This document shows, one piece after another, positions 26,086 through 33,021 of a stretch of DNA of 64,000 nt. The first letter of the stretch is position 1. The number at the start of each line of letters is the position of its first letter. Source of the DNA: Candidatus Korarchaeum sp. (GTDB taxonomy: Archaea > Korarchaeota > Korarchaeia > Korarchaeales > Korarchaeaceae); contig JAWAID010000001.1 of the NCBI GenBank assembly GCA_038888615.1, positions 1 through 64,000 on the forward strand. The letters run 5' to 3'. The notes beneath the pieces were generated by a model. It worked only from the letters and a program-made list of their open reading frames with translations, did not search any database and was not told the DNA's origin. The position numbers and the translations under genes were made by a program.

Positions 26086-26901
26086 TCACTTCCTCTTGAC
26101 CTCGAACCTGATCCTCCCAAAGCCCATGTTCCTCATGTGACCCACGCCTATCAGTTCCCCGAACATGAGCAGCGTGTTGAGCCAAGTGGCCATCTCCTCG
26201 TGAGATGATCTATGCCACTCGGGATGGTCTATCACCTTGTAGTTCACCCAACCCAAGAAACCGACGAACGTCTTCTCCCCACCCATCTCGACTGGCTTCG
26301 TTGTGCAGAGCTCATAGCCAGTTTCCACGACACTCAGATCAGCCCATGTTGCTATTAACCTAGTCTCTGGACCTTTCTTCGGGGAAAGCGCGTTCCAGGC
26401 TGATGCTAAGGAGGAGATCACCATTCTAGGGTTAGGGTAGAGGTAACAGTACTGTGAAGTAGCTCTCCTGAAGCAGGTAGGGGTCAGGAAGCGTAGCCTG
26501 AAGTTCCTACAAGGCTTATCTTGAATGAAGTCTAATATGTTTATTTCTTGATATGTATAGCTGATAACTTTAAAAGGAATTTCTTTTATTGTTATGGTTG
26601 GTTTCTTAAATATCCATGATTTTATGGCCTCGCTCACGGTATCGTCATCGAATACTATTATGGAGCCCCTGTACTCGGAACCCATGTAAACAGGTTCCTC
26701 AAGGGATCCGCAGGGCATCTGCTTCCTCTCCCTCCTAAGAGCCTCGACGAATATCCTCTTGGAGGACATCTCCAGAGCTTTGGCTAACAAGGGGTCTTGT
26801 GATGATATGGATCTCAGTAGAGAAGCTCTAAAGAAGGGTCCTGTGAATGGTACCACGCCATCCTTCTGACTCGTCACTTCAACTTCGATTATCGAGATCA
26901 T
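26086..26901 (-). CDS. cas6: CRISPR repeat endoribonuclease Cas6 (orphan)
   Basis: The 271-residue protein shows the Cas6 double-RRM layout. The centre has the family's FRLRFLTPTCFRR segment (about 134-146) and YPNPRMVISSLASAWNAL. The C-terminal part has GYELCTTKPVEMGGEKT and FVGFLGWVNYKV, and ends in the glycine-rich loop GVGHMRNMGFGRI (about 253-265) that binds the repeat RNA. Cas6 cuts precursor crRNA at each repeat. No CRISPR array or other cas gene is in the window, so it must act on a distant array or have another RNA target. The catalytic histidine cannot be assigned with confidence. Confidence 0.86.
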   Translation of the reverse strand: MISIIEVEVTSQKDGVVPFTGPFFRASLLRSISSQDPLLAKALEMSSKRIFVEALRRERKQMPCGSLEEPVYMGSEYRGSIIVFDDDTVSEAIKSWIFKKPTITIKEIPFKVISYTYQEINILDFIQDKPCRNFRLRFLTPTCFRRATSQYCYLYPNPRMVISSLASAWNALSPKKGPETRLIATWADLSVVETGYELCTTKPVEMGGEKTFVGFLGWVNYKVIDHPEWHRSSHEEMATWLNTLLMFGELIGVGHMRNMGFGRIRFEVKRK

Positions 26902-26972
26902 GATTTAATCCCCCTTTCAGGCACCGGTCTCATATTAAAAGGGAGCTCTTCAAGTTATAATCATGGATCTAT

Positions 26973-27554
26973 ATGAACGGTGGAGGAACGGAAAGGTGCT
27001 TGGGGAAGCCCATCGTTCTGATAGTCGGACTACCCGGTAGTGGGAAGGACGAGGCCTCCAAAGCGCTCAGGGACCTTCTCGGATACAGGGTTATCAGGAT
27101 GAGCGATCTGCTCCTTGAGGAGTTGAGGAGGAGGGGTCTCAGTGAGACCCGCGAGAACCTGAGGACCCTAGGCTTAGAGCTCAGGAACAGGTTAGGGGAA
27201 GGGGCTTTGGCTAAGCTAGCCATAGAGGTAATAGTGAGCTCCCCCCCTCCCCGTTGTTTCGTCGTGAACGGTATAAGGAACATAGAGGAAATAGATGAAT
27301 TCATTAAGGAGTTCGGGGATGATGTTATTACTATAGCGATGCTAGCATCTAAGAAGACAAGGTTTATCAGGATGAGGGCGAGGATGAGGGAGGGGTTTGA
27401 CAGAGGAAGCTACGAGGACTTCCTCAGGGACGATAGGGACGAGATAACGACCTTCCACCTCGGGGATGCCATAGCCTATGCGGATAGATTCCTCGTAAAC
27501 GACGGATGCCTAGAGGAGATGAGGTGGAAGTTGATATCGATGGTCACCGACTAA
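26973..27554 (+). CDS. UPF0200-family P-loop kinase-like protein
   Basis: The 193-residue protein has a Walker A GLPGSGKDEAS (about 15-25), a DxxLxxELRRRGL region that follows the kinase lid pattern (about 37-51), and VVNGIRNIEEID (about 93-104). It belongs to the archaeal UPF0200 family, related to nucleoside- and dephospho-CoA kinases, whose substrate is not established. It ends 11 bp inside the convergent radical SAM gene. The ATG is preceded by gatctat with little ribosome-site signal, suggesting a leaderless transcript. Confidence 0.8.
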   Translation: MNGGGTERCLGKPIVLIVGLPGSGKDEASKALRDLLGYRVIRMSDLLLEELRRRGLSETRENLRTLGLELRNRLGEGALAKLAIEVIVSSPPPRCFVVNGIRNIEEIDEFIKEFGDDVITIAMLASKKTRFIRMRARMREGFDRGSYEDFLRDDRDEITTFHLGDAIAYADRFLVNDGCLEEMRWKLISMVTD

Positions 27555-28611
27555 CGGATCTCCATCTCAGTCTCAACCTCTCAGCGGTTTCGAGAGCCTC
27601 CCTCAACTCACCGGGACTCGGTCTTCTATTAATCTCTGTTACCTCTGAAGCCCTGTACTCGGGCCTGTACTGGTCCATCACATTCACTAAGGCCCTAGGG
27701 ATATGAGCTGCTATCCACTCCAGGATGGGTTTCGTGCAACAGCTCAGGTGATTGGGCAGCACCAAGTGCCTGACTATGATCTCACCGGGTGGGAATTCGT
27801 AGGCTATGGAGAGGTTCCTCCTGACGATCTCGGAGTAATTAGTGACCCCGCTCAATCTCCTCGCGCACTCGTTGTTCCAGTACTTGAAATCGGGGAGCCA
27901 GAGGTCAACTACCCCTAGGAGTAGCTTCATCCCCTCCTCGCTCATGTACATGTTGGAGTTCCATATGACCGGGAAATTACCAGAAGCGTACCTGAGGGAT
28001 AGTATTATCGTGTGCATATTGGGCGTGGGCTCCCCTCCTACCAGATTCACGTTCCTAACGCCCCTCTTCCTCAGGTCATCCATAACCTCAGCTAGCTTTT
28101 GTGGAGTAACGCTCTCCCCGGATTCAGGGAATTGGGATATATCCCAGTTCTGACAGTACACGCACTTGAAGTTGCAACCTGAGAAGAAGATTGTGCCTGA
28201 GGGGCTCACCGGGGGTTCCTCGCCCATGTGGATGAAGTAGCTCGAGACCCTGGTCTCATTCACCCTACAGACGCCCCTCTCACCCTCCACCCTGTTCACC
28301 CCGCACCTCCACTCGCAGAACCTACAGCTCTTCGCTATCTCCAGTGAGAGGTAGGCCTTCAGGTCTAAGAGCGACACGCGTCCATCGTTCCCTCTGGGCT
28401 CGCTCTCACTCTCCAAAGCTTCCCTGAGGATTCTCAAACCCTCCTCATGGGCTTCCCAAGGGTCTTCCTTTGGATCGACGTGAATCAGTTTCGATAATTT
28501 GAAGAGAGGGGGCTTTCTACCCTCAACTACCTCAATGTAACGGGTTAGTGACTCCCTCACCTCCTTTTCCTCGAAGGCTGAGATGCAATCCGGTCTTAGG
28601 AACCACATCAT
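27544..28611 (-). CDS. PflX-like radical SAM protein (COG1313)
   Basis: The 355-residue protein has an N-terminal cysteine group (CRFCEWRCGVNRVEGERGVC, about 99-118) and the radical SAM cluster motif SGCNFKCVYCQNW (about 145-157), followed by NLVGGEPTPNMH (about 187). This is the layout of the family related to pyruvate-formate-lyase activating enzyme; some relatives serve as activators or RNA/protein modifiers, and the substrate here is unknown. ATG 28611 follows GGTGGAG. A longer frame to 28656 would run into the structured RNA region. The 137-nt inverted-repeat RNA candidate (28634-28770) lies 23 bp upstream and could be its leader. Confidence 0.82.
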   Translation of the reverse strand: MMWFLRPDCISAFEEKEVRESLTRYIEVVEGRKPPLFKLSKLIHVDPKEDPWEAHEEGLRILREALESESEPRGNDGRVSLLDLKAYLSLEIAKSCRFCEWRCGVNRVEGERGVCRVNETRVSSYFIHMGEEPPVSPSGTIFFSGCNFKCVYCQNWDISQFPESGESVTPQKLAEVMDDLRKRGVRNVNLVGGEPTPNMHTIILSLRYASGNFPVIWNSNMYMSEEGMKLLLGVVDLWLPDFKYWNNECARRLSGVTNYSEIVRRNLSIAYEFPPGEIIVRHLVLPNHLSCCTKPILEWIAAHIPRALVNVMDQYRPEYRASEVTEINRRPSPGELREALETAERLRLRWRSVSR

Positions 28612-28633
28612 CTCCACCAGGGAGGCGGAGGCG

Positions 28634-28770
28634 GGGTCACCCGGCGCTGAGTACAAAGGGGATGGCGTCCTTGTGGACGCCTGTGAGCGGGGCCAATCAT
28701 GGGCCCCTTCCCCCGATGCTGTACTGCGCTAGCCCGCGAAGGGCTAAGCCCGCGAAGGGCCGGGTGACCC
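28634..28770 (-). ncRNA. Candidate 137-nt structured RNA
   Basis: The ends pair perfectly over 11 bp (GGGTCACCCGG with CCGGGTGACCC). Inside, GCGC..AGTAC pairs with GTACTGCGC, GGGG with CCCC, and three strong hairpins occur: GGCGTCC-TTGT-GGACGCC, GGGGCC-AATCAT-GGGCCCC and tandem AGCCC-GCGAA-GGGCT / GCCC-GCGAA-GGGC. On the reverse strand an atatatat TATA box (about 28793-28801) lies about 27 bp before the 5' end of this fold. It could be an independent ncRNA or the structured leader of the radical SAM gene. It does not match the conserved cores of tRNA, RNase P or SRP RNA that I know. Confidence 0.5.
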
Positions 28771-28856
28771 ATCCCATATGCGCACTACCGTGAATATATA
28801 TTTTTCGGTTCGGGCCCCAGGGGAACTTTTATCTCCTCTAACCCCTCCGAACTCCC

Positions 28857-29699
28857 GTGATCCTCGACAGGATCAGGTTCGGTCCAGCGGGTTACCCCAT
28901 CGACGCCCCCAGGGAAAGGGCTTTCTCTTACCTACGGGAGATAGGACTGGATGCCATGGAGTACCAAGCGGTGAGGGCGATACCCAAGAACGAGGCCGTC
29001 TTATCCTGGGTGAGGGAGGAATCCAGGAGGAACGATATCCTGCTCTCCTTTCATGCCCCTTACGCGATAAACCTATGCTCTAAGGAGAAGGGAGAGGCTA
29101 GTGCAAGGAGAATAGTTGACTCAGCGATCGCTGCGGCTAAGATGGGAGCTTTTCACGTGACTTTTCACCCGGGCTATTACGGAAGTATGAGCAGGGAGGA
29201 AGCCCTCAAGCACGCGGTAGATCGACTCAAGGGTATTAGGGAGGAGCTCAAGGCACTGAATTTAGATATTGAGCTAGGACCTGAAACCACTGGAAAACCA
29301 TCTCAGCTCGGTTCACTGGATGAAGTACTCTCAATGGCTGAGGAGGTAGATGAAGTCTCCCCTACAGTGGACTTCGCTCATGTACATGCTAGGGAGGGAG
29401 GTGTCATAAGGAGCAGGGAGGATTACGAGAGGCTGCTTGATGAGATCGAGAGGAGACTAGGGGATCTTAACGGTCTGGTAATCCACTTCACGGAAGTCGA
29501 GATCGCTAAATCAGGTATCGGGGAGAGGATGCATCACGACATAGGGTCCGGTTACGGTCCTCCCTACGAACCCCTCGCCGATATAATGGCTGAGTATAAA
29601 CTGAGATGGGTCGTTATATCAGAGTCTCCTACCTTGGAGAGGGACTCTGTTAAGATGAGGTCCATCTACGAGGAGGCTCTCAGGAGGGTTCTGGGCTAA
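28857..29699 (+). CDS. TIM-barrel protein of the endonuclease IV/xylose isomerase-like superfamily
   Basis: The 280-residue protein follows the AP endonuclease 2 barrel: LSFHAPYAINL (about 61-71), HVTFHPGYYG (about 98-107), IELGPETTGK (about 140-149), TVDFAHVHAREGG (about 173-185), VIHFTEVE and VISESP at the end. The His, Glu and Asp residues at the strand ends match the metal ligands of endonuclease IV, so it may cut DNA at abasic sites or act on a sugar. A GTG start about 25 bp after an acttttatc TATA element predicts a leaderless transcript. Its stop codon lies inside the 29693-29726 palindrome. Confidence 0.8.
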   Translation: MILDRIRFGPAGYPIDAPRERAFSYLREIGLDAMEYQAVRAIPKNEAVLSWVREESRRNDILLSFHAPYAINLCSKEKGEASARRIVDSAIAAAKMGAFHVTFHPGYYGSMSREEALKHAVDRLKGIREELKALNLDIELGPETTGKPSQLGSLDEVLSMAEEVDEVSPTVDFAHVHAREGGVIRSREDYERLLDEIERRLGDLNGLVIHFTEVEIAKSGIGERMHHDIGSGYGPPYEPLADIMAEYKLRWVVISESPTLERDSVKMRSIYEEALRRVLG

Positions 29700-29726
29700 G
29701 TATGAATAAGTATTCATACTTAGCCC
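29693..29726. repeat. Perfect 15-bp inverted repeat at the tnpB remnant boundary
   Basis: GGGCTAAGTATGAAT-AAGT-ATTCATACTTAGCCC forms a 15-bp hairpin with a 4-base loop. The TAA stop of the TIM-barrel gene is inside its left arm. It may be a terminator for that gene or a subterminal palindrome of the adjacent IS200/IS605-type element. A smaller hairpin, GCCTCT-AAATC-AGAGGC, follows at 29740-29756. Confidence 0.6.
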
Positions 29727-29739
29727 TTGGGACTCACCA

Positions 29740-30822
29740 GCCTCTAAATCAGAGGCCCCCGTCAGGATGAACCCGCTCCAAGCAATAGGCCCCTCGAAGA
29801 GCTTAGGGCTCGGAGAAAGCCCCTCCATCTGAAGGTATAATTTACGGCAGCGTTAAGCTGCCTATCCATCATCAACCCGCATTCGTAAGCTCCCTTCGGG
29901 GCATTTACCATCCCACATCTGGAGCATCTTTTACTCGTATCCTTGGGGTTGAGGATCATGACCCTCGACTTATATGACATAAGAGACTGTATGATTTTCC
30001 AATCGCTCTTCGCAACTTTTCTGTTATGCTTTCTCGATTTACTGAGCATCTTTCCTTCCTTAGATCCTCGAAGCCACGCACATAACCTCGGTACTCCCTA
30101 GACAGGAATGTGGTCAGCTTGTGAACGAAGTCTTTAGCTCTGTCCCTCTCCCTCCTCGAGTATTTAGCTAAAACTCTCTTGAGAGAGGGCTTCTTGGACG
30201 CTTTAGGCTGTAACTGATCCATCCCAGCTTCGGATTGAAGCCATCCAAGCTCTTCAAATTGCAGTCCCACGCTATCTTCCCAATGGTTTTTTCTTCTCTT
30301 TCTTTGAACTTGAAGGTCATCGTTAGGTACTCTTCCCTTAGTATGAGCTCTCCCAGCTCCCCTCACCCTCCTCGAGAACCAGGCCCTCGAGATATCGAAA
30401 ACCAAATATTCCTCATAGGGCCTTACGCTTATCTTTATTTTCCCCTCTCTGTAGCTGTAAAGAGTCCCCTTTACCCTAACAAACCTCTTCTTTATAAAGG
30501 GCTTCTCCTCACTTTTTCCCTTCAAATAGTTCCTTTTCCAGGACTTCAGGATGCTGTAGGCCTCCCTTATGGCTGAGTCAACGTAATGCTTCGAGTAGCC
30601 CCAATCCTCCATTAACTCATCCCTCAGCTGTCTCTTGAACTCATTGCTTTTCGGTATTGTTGGGTTGCGTCCATCATGCTTCCATACGACCGCCCATATC
30701 CCATCCAAAGCCCTCTGAAGCAGCAGCCTGTACGCTTCGAGGAACTCTGAGACATCGTATTTATGTTTAATGCTGTAAGCCCTGTAGCTCGCTGGCACTC
30801 GCTTAGTGTTGTGGCTTGACAT
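29740..30822 (-). pseudogene. tnpB: Decayed tnpB of an IS200/IS605-type element
   Basis: The N-terminal part (from ATG 30822, SSHNTKRVPASYRAY) runs to about 30345. It then continues in other frames: ELILREEYLTMTF and AWDCNLKSLDGF (RuvC-I Asp), back to KDFVHKLTTFLSREYRG and GFEDLRKE (RuvC-II Glu), then SYKSRVMILNPKDTSKRCSRCG and MDRQLNAAVN (zinc ribbon and RuvC-III Asp), then EGLSPSPKLFEG in yet another frame. At least four frameshifts are needed to join them. The second zinc-ribbon CxxC is reduced to YECGL. The element encodes no TnpA and cannot make an intact RNA-guided nuclease. Confidence 0.82.
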
Positions 30823-30930
30823 TCAGCTTCCTATCGCCTCATCTTATTAAAAAATTATCCCCATCTACCCCGCATTTCTATACTTAACCTACCTATCTTG
30901 GAACTGCTGATGACGGCGTGGGTGAAAATA

Positions 30931-30938
30931 TTTATAAT
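30931..30938 (+). promoter_or_regulatory. TATA box of tRNA-Asp
   Basis: The sequence tttataat, preceded by a gtgaaaata BRE-like stretch, lies about 25-30 bp before the first base of the tRNA. Confidence 0.55.
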
Positions 30939-30962
30939 TACGATGACCCATCCAAGATCGGT

Positions 30963-31036
30963 GCCCGGGTGGTGTAGCCCGGTCAGCATAGGGGCCTGTC
31001 GAGCCCCAGACCCGGGTTCAAATCCCGGCCCGGGCG
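30963..31036 (+). tRNA. tRNA-Asp (GTC)
   Basis: The acceptor GCCCGGG (30963-30969) pairs with CCCGGGC (31029-31035). The anticodon stem-loop is GGGGC-CTGTCGA-GCCCC with anticodon GTC. The T arm is CCGGG-TTCAAAT-CCCGG. The discriminator base is G, and CCA is encoded directly after it (31037-31039). The PUA-domain gene begins 12 bp later and may be read from the same transcript. Confidence 0.95.
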
Positions 31037-31051
31037 CCATTTACTACCTCG

Positions 31052-31573
31052 ATGGAAGGGGTGAGGGGGATAAAATTCAGGAAGTATTTTTTGACTCTAA
31101 AGGAGAGTAGGGATGTCATAGATAGATCATTAGCGGAGATCCCCGGGATGGAGAGGGTCTTTCAGAGGAGGAAGGTATCCCTCCAAGTTCTTGAGGTGCC
31201 TTTTAAGAAGAGTACGGCTAAGATCTACTACCTGGAGGGTGATCCCGTATTAGTGGGGCTCCCCGATACCAAGTTAATACCCTTCTTAACGGCTGTGGAG
31301 AAGTTCAACTTGCCCCTACCTAAGGTGATCGTGGACTTAGGGGCCGTGAAACCGATAGCGAGCGGAGCCGATGTAATGGGACCTGGAGTAAAGGAAGTTG
31401 AGGGGAGTTTCAATGAGGGCGACCTTGTGGCGGTCGTCGATGAGAAATTCAAGGCTGTTATAGCGATAGGAGTGGCGCTCAGACCCTCCGGCGAGGCGAG
31501 GGAGAGGGGTAAAACTATTAAAAATATTCACCATGCCGGGGACTCGTTGTGGAAAGCTGTATCCCTCAAGTGA
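31052..31573 (+). CDS. PUA-domain RNA-binding protein, archaeal MCT-1/Tma20 homologue
   Basis: The 173-residue protein has an N-terminal domain (KFRKYFLTLKESRDVID, about 8-24) followed by a PUA domain at about 90-170 (PKVIVDLGAVKPIASGADVM, GDLVAVVDEKFKAVIAIGVA). This is the layout of the MCT-1/Tma20/eIF2D family, which in eukaryotes binds the 40S subunit and promotes recycling or re-initiation. A role with the archaeal ribosome is likely but inferred. It starts just after tRNA-Asp, and the ACD-alpha-like gene follows after 11 bp. Confidence 0.85.
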   Translation: MEGVRGIKFRKYFLTLKESRDVIDRSLAEIPGMERVFQRRKVSLQVLEVPFKKSTAKIYYLEGDPVLVGLPDTKLIPFLTAVEKFNLPLPKVIVDLGAVKPIASGADVMGPGVKEVEGSFNEGDLVAVVDEKFKAVIAIGVALRPSGEARERGKTIKNIHHAGDSLWKAVSLK

Positions 31574-31584
31574 GGTGAAATGGC

Positions 31585-32886
31585 GTGAGGAATAAAGTGG
31601 AGTTAATAGAGACGCTTTTCAATCCTAAATCCATAGCGATAGTCGGTGTTTCAAAAACTCCTGGGAAGATCGGACATGAGATAATGAGTAATATAGTTAA
31701 ATGCGGATTCAGAGGGCCGCTCTACCCCATAAGTCATAAGTACGCTGAAGTCCAGGATATAAGGTGTTACAGATCTGTCCTCGATGTAACGGACGATGTG
31801 GATCTAGCGATCTTATCGACCCCTGAGGACTACATTCCGAAGGCGCTGGAGGAGCTAGGAGCCAAGGGTGTGAAGGTAGTGGTGGTCTCATCCGGCAGGA
31901 GGGGAAGCCCCTTAGTGGGGAGGATAGCGGATGCCTCTAAGAGGTACGGTATGAGGGTGCTCGGGCCGTCCTCACTGGGGATCTATTATTCTAAGAGTAA
32001 GCTGAACGCTACACCGATCCCCCTAAGTACTGAGGGGAGAGGAGTCGCTCTCATCTCGGAATCCAAGACCCTGGGGATATCGATGGTGAACTATGGACTC
32101 TCTGAGGGGATAGAGTTCTCCACGGTAATAGGTACTGGTGCGAAAGCTGATATCGATGAGCAGGACCTCCTCGAATACTTAGCTGAGGATGACCAAGTGA
32201 GATCCATAGTGATACACCTAGAGACCCTGAGGGATCCTAAGGCGTTCACAGAGAGCTTGAAGAACGTCCTGAAGAGGAAGCCAGCTCTATTAGTGACGGG
32301 ATCTAGGGAGATAATTAAGAGACTTGAGCCCATGAAGAAGGAGCTCCCTATTCTAAAGGACTTCACTACTGCTCTCGACCTGTCCGCGATATTCGCTGAT
32401 AGGAGGATAGAGGGGAGGAGGGCCCTAATCGTGACGAACAGTAGTGGGGCTTCGAACTTGCTTATAGGATCTCTTGAAGGTACTAGTATAGAGCTCGCTG
32501 TACTTAGTGAGGCTTTTTTCGACGATATAAGGATGTTCGTACCTGAGGGATCTTCCTCCGGTAATCCACTCGACCTAACTTCCGATGCGAGTCCCGAGAT
32601 ATTCAGAGGCGTCATAGAGGGTAGCAACATGCACAGTGATGAGTTCGATTTCATACTACTGGTTTACTGTGAGACCAACCCTATGGAGCTGGATAAGTTA
32701 CGTACGATGTTAACAGAGCTCAGGGATCTGGTAAATAAGCCCCTGATACCCGTTCTTCTTGGAGGAGACTCAGTCAAGAGGACGGTTAAGGAGTTAAGGA
32801 GGGAGGGGGTACCCTCTTACTACAGCATCAGCAGAACCGTTAGGGCCTTGGATTCTACGGTTAAACATCTCCTCGCTTCAAAGTGA
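31585..32886 (+). CDS. ADP-forming acyl-CoA synthetase alpha-like protein lacking the phospho-His loop
   Basis: Residues 1-130 form the CoA-binding Rossmann domain (NPKSIAIVGVSKTPGKIGHE, PLYPISHKY, DLAILSTPEDYIPKALEELG). The second domain is clear in VALISESKTLGISMVNYGLSE and GTGAKADIDEQDLLEYLAED. In active ACD alpha subunits the next segment holds SHTG(S/A)LAG with the phosphorylated histidine. Here that stretch, after KRKPALLVTGS, is shortened and replaced by EIIKRLEPMKKELPILKDF, so the histidine is missing. The remaining ligase_CoA-like domain continues to the end. No beta (ATP-grasp) gene is adjacent. Start is GTG after GAGGTG. Confidence 0.78.
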   Translation: MRNKVELIETLFNPKSIAIVGVSKTPGKIGHEIMSNIVKCGFRGPLYPISHKYAEVQDIRCYRSVLDVTDDVDLAILSTPEDYIPKALEELGAKGVKVVVVSSGRRGSPLVGRIADASKRYGMRVLGPSSLGIYYSKSKLNATPIPLSTEGRGVALISESKTLGISMVNYGLSEGIEFSTVIGTGAKADIDEQDLLEYLAEDDQVRSIVIHLETLRDPKAFTESLKNVLKRKPALLVTGSREIIKRLEPMKKELPILKDFTTALDLSAIFADRRIEGRRALIVTNSSGASNLLIGSLEGTSIELAVLSEAFFDDIRMFVPEGSSSGNPLDLTSDASPEIFRGVIEGSNMHSDEFDFILLVYCETNPMELDKLRTMLTELRDLVNKPLIPVLLGGDSVKRTVKELRREGVPSYYSISRTVRALDSTVKHLLASK

Positions 32887-33021
32887 ATCTCATACGATAG
32901 ATCGGAGTATGGGGCTTCTCCGGAAGCCGCTCAATACCCCGTGACTACGGAGCGCATCACCTCTCTTTCACGCTTGAATGAAGGGTTTTAAGTTTTTACT
33001 GGTGAGAGCGATGGGGATTTC

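Noticed and set aside
27842-28153. Forward frames across the PflX-like gene
   Set aside because: They are shadows of a clear radical SAM gene on the reverse strand.
28741-28765. Tandem AGCCCGCGAAGGGC as a short CRISPR or REP element
   Set aside because: Only two copies, adjacent, and each is a hairpin inside a larger fold.
28634-28770. RNase P or SRP RNA
   Set aside because: Too short, and the conserved cores I know for these RNAs are absent on both strands.
28548-28793. 81-residue forward frame through the structured RNA region
   Set aside because: It reads through hairpins and lacks coding composition; the inverted repeats explain the sequence better.
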